From positions 62,001 to 126,000 of the forward strand of contig NZ_RXHQ01000001.1 of NCBI RefSeq assembly GCF_004138105.1: a stretch of DNA of 64,000 nucleotides, given 5' to 3'. Below the pieces are notes generated by a model. The model saw only the letters and a program-made list of their open reading frames with translations. It was not told the origin of the DNA and did not search any database. Positions 30,934-41,694 of the stretch are shown one piece after another. The stretch comes from Xylanivirga thermophila. GTDB taxonomy: Bacteria; Bacillota; Clostridia; Caldicoprobacterales; Xylanivirgaceae. Within the stretch, counting starts at the first letter, position 1. The number at the start of each line of letters is the position of its first letter. The position numbers and the translations under genes are program-made.

Positions 30934-31710
30934 ATGAATGTAGTATATATATCAAAGACAAGAGCTTTAAGGATATTGGTAGTGTTTTTGTTGGTCCTAG
31001 TATCTGTTGCATATTCACAGACTTTAAACCCCAAAGGAGTAAACGTATTTTTTGATAATACTAGACAGTTACCTATATATTGTGTAGAAACGGACCAAAA
31101 AAAGATTGCCATTTCATTTGATGCTGCCTGGGGTGCAGAATACACCGGAGAGATTCTTAAGATATTGGATGAGCGAGATATAAAGGCCACTTTTTTTCTA
31201 GTAGGTATATGGGTGGACAAATATCCCGATAAGGTAAGGGAGATTGCAGGTCAAGGGCATGAAATAGGGAATCATTCAACCACCCATCCCCATATGTCAA
31301 AGCTATCGCGGCAGCAGATAATAAATGAACTTGAAACTACTCAGAAAAAGAACGAACAGTTGGCGGGAGATAGGGCAGTCAAGCTTTTTAGACCTCCATA
31401 TGGAGATTATAATGATGTACTCGTTACTACCTGCCGAGAATTGGGGTATTACCCCATACAATGGGATGTGGATTCCTTGGATTGGAAAGAGTATGGTGCA
31501 GATCATACTGTAAATCAAGTGCTTAAAAAAGTACAAAATGGGTCTATAGTTCTCTTCCATAATAACGCCAAATATACTCCTCAGGCTTTGCCTGTGATAT
31601 TGGATAATCTTATCGAGCAAGGGTATGAGATAGTACCCATATCGGAGTTAATTTACAAGGACAGTTACTCTATTGATCACACTGGTAGGCAAAGAAAAAT
31701 AGATAATTAG
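30934..31710 (+). CDS. PdaB-like polysaccharide deacetylase (sporulation type)
   Basis: This 258-residue protein has an N-terminal membrane/signal segment (about residues 10-28) and a NodB-type deacetylase domain. Motifs seen are SFDAAWG (MT1; the family form that replaces TFDDG), HSTTHPHM (zinc His pair), FRPPYGDYND, WDVDSLDW and VLFHNN. The FDAAWG variant is typical of PdaB/spore-cortex-type deacetylases of spore formers. It probably acts on peptidoglycan outside the membrane. The ATG at 30934 has GAGGTG eight bases upstream, inside a hairpin. The ssb-like gene follows after 79 bases. Confidence 0.85.
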   Translation: MNVVYISKTRALRILVVFLLVLVSVAYSQTLNPKGVNVFFDNTRQLPIYCVETDQKKIAISFDAAWGAEYTGEILKILDERDIKATFFLVGIWVDKYPDKVREIAGQGHEIGNHSTTHPHMSKLSRQQIINELETTQKKNEQLAGDRAVKLFRPPYGDYNDVLVTTCRELGYYPIQWDVDSLDWKEYGADHTVNQVLKKVQNGSIVLFHNNAKYTPQALPVILDNLIEQGYEIVPISELIYKDSYSIDHTGRQRKIDN

Positions 31711-31789
31711 GTATAAATATTATCTACAGGAATATATATGGTGTTAGATATATCTGCTGCAGATGAATAGGGGAAGGGAGAGGTACAAA

Positions 31790-32425
31790 ATGGGTGATAA
31801 TAAAAGTGAAAGTAACAAAGTACTCTTATCGGGTACTGTAGATTCGCCTTTACAATTTAGTCATCAGATATATGGTGAGGGATTCTATGATTTTAATTTA
31901 TCTATTCCAAGGCTTAGTGGTTATGTAGACTTATTGCCTGTTACCGTATCAGAGAGATTGCTTACCGGCGATACAACGCTCTCACCCGGTGCAAAGGTGG
32001 TTGTAGAGGGTCAATTAAGGTCTTATAATAAGTTTTTAAACGGTGCGAGCAGGCTTATATTGACCGTTTTCGCAAGGGACATATCAATGCAACAGGAAGA
32101 GCTGAAAAATCCTAATCAGATATATTTGAATGGATTTATATGTAAACCTCCCATATATAGGGTAACACCATTTAAAAGGGAAATAGCAGATCTTCTTTTG
32201 GCCGTCAATCGTCCATATAACAAATCTGACTATATTCCGGCGATTGCATGGGGAAGAAATGCAAGATTTTGCAGTACCCTATCGGTAGGTGATAATATAG
32301 TGTTATGGGGGAGGATACAAAGTCGTCAATACCAAAAAAAATTGTCTGAGGATAACGTAGTAGAAAAGACTGCATATGAAGTATCCATAACTAAGATGGA
32401 AGCAGTCAAACAAGAATCATCATAA
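31790..32425 (+). CDS. Single-stranded DNA-binding protein with two OB folds
   Basis: This 211-residue protein appears to contain two tandem OB folds. The first (about residues 8-95) has KVLLSGTVDSPLQFSH and VVVEGQLRSYNK. The second (about 100-205) has NQIYLNGFICKPPIYRVTPF, AIAWGRNARFCSTLSVGD and VLWGRIQSR. The second domain matches the SSB core. It lacks the acidic C-terminal tip (DDDIPF) of housekeeping SSB, so it is likely an accessory SSB for repair, competence or sporulation. The ATG at 31790 fits GGGAGAGG; an earlier in-frame ATG at 31763 has no site. A terminator overlaps its end. Confidence 0.75.
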   Translation: MGDNKSESNKVLLSGTVDSPLQFSHQIYGEGFYDFNLSIPRLSGYVDLLPVTVSERLLTGDTTLSPGAKVVVEGQLRSYNKFLNGASRLILTVFARDISMQQEELKNPNQIYLNGFICKPPIYRVTPFKREIADLLLAVNRPYNKSDYIPAIAWGRNARFCSTLSVGDNIVLWGRIQSRQYQKKLSEDNVVEKTAYEVSITKMEAVKQESS

Positions 32426-32448
32426 AAAATGCCTTGGGCATTTTTTTT
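32424..32448 (+). terminator. Rho-independent terminator of the ssb-like gene
   Basis: The stem AAAAATGCC/GGCATTTTT has a short loop followed by eight Ts. Confidence 0.8.
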
Positions 32449-32468
32449 ATTATATTAATGTGTTAGAA

Positions 32469-32500
32469 TAAAAAAGGAATCCATCGCAGGATGGATTCCT
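32469..32500 (-). terminator. Terminator of the LysM gene (minus strand)
   Basis: The perfect 11-bp stem (32475-32485 with 32490-32500) is followed on the minus strand by TTTTTT (plus-strand As at 32470-32475). Confidence 0.85.
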
Positions 32501-32516
32501 GGTTTTAATTCTACTA

Positions 32517-33008
32517 TTAGGTAGGTTTAGTAGGAATCAAAAGTCTTTGTCCCGGATATATGAGATCGGGACGTGGTATATTATTGAGTTTTATTATACT
32601 ATCTATTGGAACATCAAACTTTTTAGCTATAGAGTATAATGTGTCTCCTTCTTTAACTATATACACTTGGCCTCCAGGTGGCGGAGAAGGGGGTTGAGCC
32701 TTTGGTATTAGAATTCTTTGACCAGGATATATTGTATAAGGTGGCTGTATAGCATTGGCTGCTATAAGATCCCTTAAAGGTACATTATATTTTTGTGCTA
32801 TTTTGTATAAAGAATCACCAGGCTGTACTATATAGTAAAATCCAGTTGGTGGGGTACCATCAGATGCCCCCGGTATTATAATTAGCTGTCCTGGGTATAT
32901 GAGGCTGGGATTTTGTATGTTGTTAGCAGCCATTATTGCTTCAACGGTAGTATTAAAACGTTTTGCGATGCTATATAGTGTATCGCCTGGCTGTACCACA
33001 TAGGACAT
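32517..33008 (-). CDS. Triple LysM-domain protein
   Basis: This 163-residue protein consists almost only of three LysM modules (about residues 2-46, 55-100 and 112-158). Each has the YxVxxGDTLYxIAxxF start and the PGQxLxIP end, and they are joined by Pro/Gly linkers. It has no signal peptide from the chosen start, as is common for spore-coat/cortex LysM proteins such as SafA-like ones. The ATG at 33008 (minus) is preferred because AAAGGAG lies upstream. A longer frame from 33101 would add a hydrophobic N-terminus but has no clear site. It binds peptidoglycan, and a spore location is inferred. Confidence 0.78.
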   Translation of the reverse strand: MSYVVQPGDTLYSIAKRFNTTVEAIMAANNIQNPSLIYPGQLIIIPGASDGTPPTGFYYIVQPGDSLYKIAQKYNVPLRDLIAANAIQPPYTIYPGQRILIPKAQPPSPPPGGQVYIVKEGDTLYSIAKKFDVPIDSIIKLNNIPRPDLIYPGQRLLIPTKPT

Positions 33009-33030
33009 AATAACACTCCTTTCTTGTTGT

Positions 33031-33052
33031 GTGCATAATACAGTGTATGCAC
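33031..33052. promoter_or_regulatory. Inverted repeat between the LysM gene and yerC-like gene
   Basis: GTGCATA (33031-33037) and TATGCAC (33046-33052) form a dyad with an 8-base centre in the divergent promoter region. It is a possible operator for either gene. Confidence 0.35.
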
Positions 33053-33119
33053 TATGGAATAGGATGGTTACTAAATATGCTAAGTGGTATAAAAATATCA
33101 TACAAGGAGGTGTATGGAT

Positions 33120-33428
33120 ATGAGTTATGAGTCAAAAATTCAGGATGCATCTGTGGATCAATTATTTGAGGCTATTTTAGCCCTTGAAAATACAGAGGAA
33201 TGCTATAGATTCTTTGAAGATATATGTACAATAAACGAAATAAAATCTTTAGCTCAAAGGTTACAGGTAGCTATAATGCTTCGTCAAAGGAATACATATA
33301 CCGAAATCGCAGAACAAACAGGAGCTAGTACTGCCACCATAAGTAGGGTTAACAGATGTCTTATGTATGGTGCTGATGGATATAATACAATATTGGACAG
33401 GCTTGGATATGGGGGAACGGACAAATAA
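33120..33428 (+). CDS. YerC/YecD-family TrpR-like DNA-binding protein
   Basis: This 102-residue all-helical protein belongs to the TrpR superfamily, YerC/YecD group. It has ICTINEIKSLAQRLQVA and the helix-turn-helix YTEIAEQTGASTATISRVNRCL (first 20 residues: YTEIAEQTGASTATISRVNR). The ATG at 33120 fits AAGGAGG with a normal gap; the ATG at 33114 is too close to it. In Firmicutes this gene commonly precedes pcrA and ligA, as here. The regulator target is unknown, though control of the downstream repair operon is possible. Confidence 0.85.
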   Translation: MSYESKIQDASVDQLFEAILALENTEECYRFFEDICTINEIKSLAQRLQVAIMLRQRNTYTEIAEQTGASTATISRVNRCLMYGADGYNTILDRLGYGGTDK

Positions 33429-33449
33429 AAGTTAAATGGGTGATTATGT

Positions 33450-35822
33450 ATGTTAAATAACGAATTGAAGGAAAAGTATTGTCTGTTAAGGGATAAGATA
33501 ATAGAGAATAAGTATGTTAATTTGAACAGTATGCAGCGGAGGGCTGTACTGGCAGGGGATGGCCCTATACTTATTTTGGCGGGAGCAGGATCGGGGAAAA
33601 CCACCGTAATGGTAAATCGCATATCGAGATTGATACAATTTGGTAATGTTTATAATAGTGATTATACGCCAGAAGATCTAACTTTGGAGGATATTAGGGT
33701 CATGGAGGACATGGTGCAAAATTCTCAAAATGACCCACTTGATGATAGGATAAAATATCTATTGGAAGAGAAGGGTGTATATCCTGGTAGTATATTGGCT
33801 ATAACCTTTACAAACAAGGCAGCAAAAGAGATGAAAGAGAGAGTAATGTCCCTTATAGGAGAAAGGGCATCGGATATATGGATAAGCACATTTCATTCTG
33901 CCTGCGTAAGAATACTTAGGCGAGATATTGAGAAGATAGGCTATTCTAGAAATTTTGTAATATATGATGATAGTGATCAGAAAAGTATCATAAAAGATTG
34001 TATAAAGGAACTAGAGTATAACGAGAAATATTTTGATGTAAAAAGTGTAAAATCACATATAGGCAACTTGAAGGACAAACTTAAAAAACCTGAAGAATAT
34101 GAAAAAGAGGTAAGGGGCAAATATAGGGATGAACAGATGGCAAAACTCTATAAATTATATCAGCAAAAGCTTAAACAGAATAATGCCCTGGATTTTGATG
34201 ATATAATAAACATGACAGTAGAGCTGTTTACCCTTAGACCAGATATACTTGACTATTATCAAAGAAAATTTAAATATATAATGGTGGATGAATATCAGGA
34301 TACGAACTATGCCCAATATATGTTCGTAAAATTGCTATCTAAAAAGCACAGAAATATCTGTGTTGTGGGGGATGATGACCAGTCGATATATGGATGGAGA
34401 GGGGCTGATATACGAAATATACTGGATTTTGAAAAGGATTTTGAAAATGCCCTTACTATAAAACTGGAACAAAACTATAGATCGACTCAGGTCATACTGG
34501 ATGCAGCAAACAAAGTAATAGGCAATAATCATTCAAGAAAGCCAAAAAATTTATGGACTAGCAAAGAATCTGGTAATAAAATACGGATATACAAAGCTGT
34601 AGATGAACGGGATGAAGCTCAGTTTATATGTAGAACCATAGCACAGCTAAGGGAAAACGGATATAAAAATTCGGATTTTGCAATACTCTACAGGATGAAT
34701 GCCCAATCAAGGGTACTGGAAGAGGCATTGATGCAATATGCAATCCCCTACCGCATATATGGAGGTTTGCGTTTTTATGACAGAAAAGAAATAAAGGATA
34801 TAGTATCATATTTACGTCTTATCGTAAACCCGAATGATGATGTGAGTTTGAAACGGGCAATAAATGAACCAAAACGCGGCATAGGTCAGACTACAGTAGC
34901 TAATCTTGAACAGACTGCAATAAGGCATGGGGACAGTATGTTTGGCATTATTTTAGATGCTGAAAAATATAGGGACGATCTCTCGAGGGCGACTGGGAAG
35001 CTAAAAGAATTTGGATCCCTTATGTCCAATCTAATAGCCATGAGTCAGGTTATGCCAGTTACAGAATTTATAGAGAATCTTATAGAACAGATTGGATATA
35101 TGGATTATATTCAAAAAAGCAAAGATGAAAAAGGCGAGAGCCGCATAGAAAACATAAAAGAGTTTGTGTCGGCTGCTAGTGAGTTTGAAAAGGAAAATCC
35201 AGATGCCCAATTGATAGATTTTCTTGAGAATATTGCCTTGGTATCGGATCTTGATAATCTTGGTGAAGATGATGCTGCAATTACCCTTATGACACTCCAT
35301 AGCGCCAAGGGCCTTGAATTTCCTGTAGTATTTATGACGGGTTTGGAAGATGGTATATTTCCAAGTTCTAGAGCCATTTATGAAGACGGGAGACTGGAAG
35401 AAGAGCGGAGACTTTGTTATGTAGGTATTACTAGGGCACAGAAACTTTTATATATTTCTTATGCACTGAATAGAACTTTATATGGAACTTTTCAGTCATG
35501 TATACCGTCTAGATTTATAGATGAGCTTCCAGATGATTGTATTATGTTTACATTGCCTGGCTCGAAGAATGAAAAAAAAGAAGAAAGAGTAGTTAGTAAA
35601 CAAATTAGCAAAAAGGCAGTAGCCCCAGAGATTCCACAACAAAATCATATTAAACAAAGATTTAGTCTAGGAGATAGGGTGATGCACAAGAGGTTTGGAC
35701 AGGGAACGGTGGTCTCTGTACAAAAAAGGAATGATGATGATACTGAGCTTGCAATCGCCTTTGAACAGGGAGGTATACGCAAGTTTCTAGCCAGTTTGGC
35801 ACCTCTTAAAAAAATAGATTAG
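33450..35822 (+). CDS. pcrA: ATP-dependent DNA helicase PcrA/UvrD
   Basis: This 790-residue SF1A helicase acts in repair and replication. Motifs are Q-motif region LNSMQRRAV, Walker A AGAGSGKTT, motif Ia TFTNKAAKEM, motif II VDEYQDTN, motif III GDDDQSIYGWRGA, motif IV EQNYRS and motif VI YVGITRAQKLL. About 45 extra residues between motif I and Ia (about residues 64-108) lengthen domain 1A compared with Bacillus PcrA. A Tudor-like C-terminal tail starts at GDRVMHKRFGQGTV. The ATG at 33450 has only a weak ribosome-binding site. ligA follows after 15 bases. Confidence 0.95.
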   Translation: MLNNELKEKYCLLRDKIIENKYVNLNSMQRRAVLAGDGPILILAGAGSGKTTVMVNRISRLIQFGNVYNSDYTPEDLTLEDIRVMEDMVQNSQNDPLDDRIKYLLEEKGVYPGSILAITFTNKAAKEMKERVMSLIGERASDIWISTFHSACVRILRRDIEKIGYSRNFVIYDDSDQKSIIKDCIKELEYNEKYFDVKSVKSHIGNLKDKLKKPEEYEKEVRGKYRDEQMAKLYKLYQQKLKQNNALDFDDIINMTVELFTLRPDILDYYQRKFKYIMVDEYQDTNYAQYMFVKLLSKKHRNICVVGDDDQSIYGWRGADIRNILDFEKDFENALTIKLEQNYRSTQVILDAANKVIGNNHSRKPKNLWTSKESGNKIRIYKAVDERDEAQFICRTIAQLRENGYKNSDFAILYRMNAQSRVLEEALMQYAIPYRIYGGLRFYDRKEIKDIVSYLRLIVNPNDDVSLKRAINEPKRGIGQTTVANLEQTAIRHGDSMFGIILDAEKYRDDLSRATGKLKEFGSLMSNLIAMSQVMPVTEFIENLIEQIGYMDYIQKSKDEKGESRIENIKEFVSAASEFEKENPDAQLIDFLENIALVSDLDNLGEDDAAITLMTLHSAKGLEFPVVFMTGLEDGIFPSSRAIYEDGRLEEERRLCYVGITRAQKLLYISYALNRTLYGTFQSCIPSRFIDELPDDCIMFTLPGSKNEKKEERVVSKQISKKAVAPEIPQQNHIKQRFSLGDRVMHKRFGQGTVVSVQKRNDDDTELAIAFEQGGIRKFLASLAPLKKID

Positions 35823-35834
35823 AAGGGGTATTAG

Positions 35835-37829
<1,995 letters not shown>

Positions 37830-37909
37830 GTACTATTTAATATATAAGGAATAAAAAGGTTGATTTATCTTTTTAAAAATGATTTAATATTTTATAGGGA
37901 GATGAGAAA

Positions 37910-39700
37910 GTGAACAAACGCAAAATAAGTCTTATACTAATCTTAACAGTTGTTGTACTATCTTATGCATCTAGTGCACTTGCTGCTCCGGTAAATATCA
38001 GTAGGCTACTTAGACTGGGTAGTCGTGGGGCAGATGTAGCGATGGTGCAAAATAGGCTCAATCAGTTAGGGTATAATTGCGGGAAGGCTGATGGAATATT
38101 TGGACGGTCTACATATAATGCAGTAGTGGCATTTCAGCGAGCAAACAGGCTTGGTGCGGACGGCATAGTTGGGAGGAATACTCTAGATAGGCTATTTGAT
38201 GGACAAGCCAATGTACCGTCACAATCTGGAGGAAACAATAATCCAGATTCATCTACAAGCAATGTACCCATAACATCTCTACTTCGAATGGGCAGTAGAG
38301 GAACGGAGGTAGTGATTCTTCAAAACCGATTAAATCAGTTAGGTTACGATTGTGGCAAAGCAGATGGTATATTTGGACAAGGTACTCACAATGCAGTAAT
38401 GGCATTTCAGCGTACTAATGGGCTTAGTGCGGATGGTATAGTCGGTAAAAATACTGCAGAAAAACTGTTTTCAAGCTCTAGCATACCTTCAAGGGGCGAT
38501 GAAATACCAAATCCAAACCCAAGTCCGGAACCAGCTCCAAACCCACAGCCAACACAGCCTGATGATGGGTTTACGCCTTTCCGTGGTGTGCCAGGGGCAT
38601 TAAAAGGTAAGGTAGTAATACTTGATCCAGGGCATGGTGGTAGAGATTCAGGAGCGACATCCAATGGATTTAAGGAAAAGGATTTTACCTTGGATATGGC
38701 CCTGAGATTGGAGAGAATGCTGAAAGAGGCGGGCGCTACAGTACTTATGACACGCAATAGTGATGTGACTGCAGAATTATATTATCGTGGTGCCTTTGTC
38801 AACAATTATATTTTAGAGCAGGAAATAGCTTACTTAGAGAAAAAGATACAAAACAACCAAAATGCCCAAAATTCACAGGCTCAGCTGAATGAGCTAAAGC
38901 AGCTAAAAGAACAAAAGGAAATCGAAATAGATAATATTCGTGATCGAATTATCTACTTGGATGACCAGATAAAGGAAAGCAAGTTCAAGTTAGAACAGTT
39001 AGATGGGGTTGAGAATGAACAAAAAGATCAATTAAAACAAGAAATTTCCGCTTTTGATAAAGAGATAGATTTAAAACTTCCCTTGGTGTTATCCCTCTCA
39101 AACGAGATAGATGATTTAAAGAATCAAATATCTAGATTGGAAAACAATATCTCAGGGGATGATATTGCTAGATTAGCAGACTTGAAGGCTAAACAGGCTA
39201 GAGTTAAGGAAACCCTTGCAAAACCTTCATACAAAGGAAGATCGGGCATCTATACTGGGAGTAGTATAAACACTACAGCCAATAAGGATTTAGCGGAGAT
39301 ATTTGATTTGACAGCTGAAAAATATCAGAGCAATATAGTATTTTTGTCAATACACTGTAATTCTACTGGAGATGCTGTTCAAACCGGTGCATCGGGCGTA
39401 AGGGTATATCATCGTCCTAATGCCCAGTCCAACTATTATAAAAATTATAATGATCAAAAGCGAAGATATTTTTCTCAAAGATTGATTGAATCGATAAATG
39501 AGACAACTAATTTTGCAAAAAAATCAGGGTATTTATACACTGCTGATTTCGCAGTACTTAGGGAACAAAATTTACCTTCTGCCCTTGTAGAGGTAGGATT
39601 TATTAATAATCCCAATGATCTCGACCTTTTAAATAAAGCTCAGACTAGGGAAGATGTAGCACAGGGGTTGTATAAAGGTATAGTATCTTATTTTAATTGA
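37910..39700 (+). CDS. N-acetylmuramoyl-L-alanine amidase with two PG-binding domains and a coiled-coil insert
   Basis: This 596-residue secreted cell-wall hydrolase begins with a signal peptide (about residues 1-25, ending ALA). Two PG_binding_1 domains (about 29-96 and 120-187) follow, then a Pro-rich linker and an Amidase_3 domain from about residue 229. Catalytic zinc residues are seen in LDPGHGGRDSG, FKEKDF and FLSIHCN, with Glu in ALVEVGFINN. Between the first half and FLSIHCN lies an insert of some 160 residues, mostly a Gln/Lys/Glu-rich coiled coil (about 297-435), where typical enzymes have a short loop. It may be a regulatory arm. The start is GTG with GGGAGATGAG upstream. Confidence 0.88.
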   Translation: MNKRKISLILILTVVVLSYASSALAAPVNISRLLRLGSRGADVAMVQNRLNQLGYNCGKADGIFGRSTYNAVVAFQRANRLGADGIVGRNTLDRLFDGQANVPSQSGGNNNPDSSTSNVPITSLLRMGSRGTEVVILQNRLNQLGYDCGKADGIFGQGTHNAVMAFQRTNGLSADGIVGKNTAEKLFSSSSIPSRGDEIPNPNPSPEPAPNPQPTQPDDGFTPFRGVPGALKGKVVILDPGHGGRDSGATSNGFKEKDFTLDMALRLERMLKEAGATVLMTRNSDVTAELYYRGAFVNNYILEQEIAYLEKKIQNNQNAQNSQAQLNELKQLKEQKEIEIDNIRDRIIYLDDQIKESKFKLEQLDGVENEQKDQLKQEISAFDKEIDLKLPLVLSLSNEIDDLKNQISRLENNISGDDIARLADLKAKQARVKETLAKPSYKGRSGIYTGSSINTTANKDLAEIFDLTAEKYQSNIVFLSIHCNSTGDAVQTGASGVRVYHRPNAQSNYYKNYNDQKRRYFSQRLIESINETTNFAKKSGYLYTADFAVLREQNLPSALVEVGFINNPNDLDLLNKAQTREDVAQGLYKGIVSYFN

Positions 39701-39702
39701 TG

Positions 39703-39739
39703 AAAAGGGGAATGACCTTATGGCCATTTCCTTTTTTAT
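39703..39739 (+). terminator. Terminator of the amidase gene
   Basis: AAAGGGGAATGACC pairs imperfectly with GGCCATTTCCTTTT around a TTAT loop, ending in six Ts. Confidence 0.7.
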
Positions 39740-39849
39740 TAGAGGCCAAAAAGAATGAAACGTTGTATAAATGAGCAAAAAGTAGTAAAATATCTAACAT
39801 GGTATAAAATATTACGATGTAAAATTAAAAAATAGAGCGAGGTAGTTGT

Positions 39850-41286
39850 ATGAGTAATTATGAGACAGTAATAGGTCTTGAAATTCATGCTGAGCTTAGT
39901 ACCCATTCAAAAGTATTTTGTGGATGTACTACTGAATTTGGCGGGCAACCCAATACACATTGTTGTCCGATATGTACAGGGATGCCTGGGGTGCTCCCAT
40001 CTGTAAACAAAAGGGCGGTAGAATATGCCATAAAGGCAGGTCTGGCGCTTAATTGTAATATTGCAGAATATAGCAAGATGGATAGAAAAAACTATTGTTA
40101 CCCAGACTTACCAAAGGCTTACCAAATATCCCAGTTTGATTTGCCCTTATGCTATGGGGGGTATTTGAATATAGAAGTGGATGGTCAGGTAAAGCGAATA
40201 GGAATAAATCGCATTCATTTAGAGGAAGATGCCGGAAAACTTGTTCATGATCAGTCTGAAACTGAATCATTTGTAGACTATAATCGATGTGGAGTACCAT
40301 TAATAGAGATAGTAACAGAACCTGATATGCGTTCACCTGAAGAAGGTAGGATATTTCTTGAAAAGGTAAAATCCATACTTGAATATATAGAAGTATCGGA
40401 TTGTAAAATGGAGGAAGGTTCTCTAAGATGCGATGTTAATGTATCAGTACGACCCAGAGGACAAAAGGAGTTTGGTATACGTACCGAGATGAAAAATCTA
40501 AATTCATTTAGGGCGGCATATAGAGCTATGGAGTATGAATCTCGAAGACATATACAGGTGTTAGGGGAAGGAGGTACCATAGGCCAAGAAACTAGGAGAT
40601 GGGATGATGCCTTAGGCAAAAGTTATACAATGCGTACAAAGGAAGAAGCCCAGGACTATAGGTATTTTCCTGAGCCTGATCTGGTGCCTATAGTGGTAGA
40701 TAGGGCATGGGTGGAAAAATTGAAAGGAGAATTGCCCGAACTTCCAGATGATAAAAAGATGCGTTATGTAGATGAGTACGGCCTGCCAGAGTATGATGCA
40801 GGGGTACTTACATCCTCAAAGGAAGTTGCAAGATTCTTTGAAGAAACAGTAAAACTGTATGACAACCCAAAGACAGTGAGTAACTGGGTAATGGGTGATC
40901 TATTGAGACTATTAAAGGACAGGGGTATAGAGATGGCGGAAGTAAAGATTACCCCAGAGGGCCTTATAGATCTTATAAAATTGGTGGACAAGGGAGTTAT
41001 AAGCATATCCATCGGTAAGACGGTATTTGAAGAGATGTTTGATACTGGAAAGGATGCAGAGACCATAGTTGATGAAAAAGGTCTTAAACAGATATCAGAT
41101 GAAGGTGCATTGAGGGAAATAGTAAAAGATGTATTATCAAACAATCCAAAGTCCATAGAGGATTATAAAGCAGGTAAGAAAAAGGCTATGGGCTATTTGG
41201 TAGGACAGACTATGAAGGCTACAAAGGGTAAGGCAAACCCGCAAATGGTAAATAAAATACTCAAGGAAGAATTGGATAGGGCTTGA
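39850..41286 (+). CDS. gatB: Asp-tRNA(Asn)/Glu-tRNA(Gln) amidotransferase subunit B, copy 1
   Basis: This 478-residue GatB phosphorylates the mischarged tRNA and lets GatA-derived ammonia amidate it. Catalytic-site residues are in [12 protein letters not shown] and [10 protein letters not shown]; the zinc site is CGC and CCPIC in residues 23-43. [17 protein letters not shown] and [14 protein letters not shown] follow. The C-terminal helical and YqeY-like tail ends normally. The 3' 576 bases match gatB copy 2 with no difference found. It stands upstream of gatC and gatA, with a separate promoter candidate between it and gatC. Confidence 0.93.
   Translation: MSNYETVIGLEIHAELSTHSKVFCGCTTEFGGQPNTHCCPICTGMPGVLPSVNKRAVEYAIKAGLALNCNIAEYSKMDRKNYCYPDLPKAYQISQFDLPLCYGGYLNIEVDGQVKRIGINRIHLEEDAGKLVHDQSETESFVDYNRCGVPLIEIVTEPDMRSPEEGRIFLEKVKSILEYIEVSDCKMEEGSLRCDVNVSVRPRGQKEFGIRTEMKNLNSFRAAYRAMEYESRRHIQVLGEGGTIGQETRRWDDALGKSYTMRTKEEAQDYRYFPEPDLVPIVVDRAWVEKLKGELPELPDDKKMRYVDEYGLPEYDAGVLTSSKEVARFFEETVKLYDNPKTVSNWVMGDLLRLLKDRGIEMAEVKITPEGLIDLIKLVDKGVISISIGKTVFEEMFDTGKDAETIVDEKGLKQISDEGALREIVKDVLSNNPKSIEDYKAGKKKAMGYLVGQTMKATKGKANPQMVNKILKEELDRA
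40699..41274 (+). repeat. 576-bp 3' segment of gatB copy 1, apparently identical to 44014-44589
   Basis: The encoded residues from [10 protein letters not shown] to KILKEEL are identical in both gatB genes, and every nucleotide line compared matches at a constant offset of 3315. Similarity drops sharply just outside. A second identical island, 40372-40439 with 43687-43754, has the same offset. Confidence 0.92.
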
Positions 41287-41293
41287 CAACTGT

Positions 41294-41322
41294 TTGAATG
41301 GCTATACAAAATGTGGTAGAAT
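41294..41322 (+). promoter_or_regulatory. Candidate promoter upstream of gatC
   Basis: TTGAAT (41294-41299), a 17-base spacer and TAGAAT (41317-41322) lie in the 96-base gap after gatB copy 1. This allows gatC-gatA-gatB2 to be transcribed separately. Confidence 0.5.
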
Positions 41323-41382
41323 ATCAGCTGGCTATAACCAGTTTATAAATGAATATGTTTATGAAAGGATGAGATATATAAT

Positions 41383-41670
41383 ATGAAGGTTTCTATAAAA
41401 GAAGTCGAACACGTGGCTAACTTATCCCAGCTTATACTAAATGATGATGAAAAAGAAAAGGTAGCCCATGATCTCAGTGAGATTCTTGAATATGCCGATA
41501 AACTTTCTGAATTGGATACAGATGGGATACAACCTACCATCCATGTGCTGCATATGCAAAATGTATTTAGAGAAGATGTGGTAAAGCCCAGCATGGATAG
41601 GGATGTATTGCTTGAAAATGCACCTGATGCACAGGATGGGTGTTTCAAAGTACCGAAGGTAGTAGAATAA
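41383..41670 (+). CDS. gatC: Amidotransferase subunit C
   Basis: This 95-residue structural subunit wraps around GatA and GatB and stabilises the complex. It begins with the family pattern EVEHVANLSQLILNDDEKEK, has HVLHMQNVFREDVV in the middle and ends DAQDGCFKVPKVVE, all normal. GAAAGGATGAG lies upstream of the ATG. gatA follows after 24 bases. There is only one gatC for the two gatB genes. Confidence 0.94.
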   Translation: MKVSIKEVEHVANLSQLILNDDEKEKVAHDLSEILEYADKLSELDTDGIQPTIHVLHMQNVFREDVVKPSMDRDVLLENAPDAQDGCFKVPKVVE

Positions 41671-41694
41671 TGAGAACGAAATGGAGGGATATGC

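Noticed and set aside
31325-31513. Second plus-strand frame inside the PdaB-like gene
   Set aside because: It is out of frame with a complete deacetylase domain and has no own start signals.
33009-33101. Upstream start of the LysM gene adding a hydrophobic N-terminus
   Set aside because: No ribosome-binding site precedes it, while AAAGGAG fits the internal ATG that begins the first LysM module.
39740-39849. T-box leader before gatB
   Set aside because: The gap is too short and lacks a specifier loop or antiterminator pattern.
40764-41156. Long antisense frame inside gatB (and its copy at 44079-44471)
   Set aside because: It is the reverse-frame shadow of the duplicated gatB 3' segment and has no ribosome-binding site; its identity in both places only reflects the DNA repeat.
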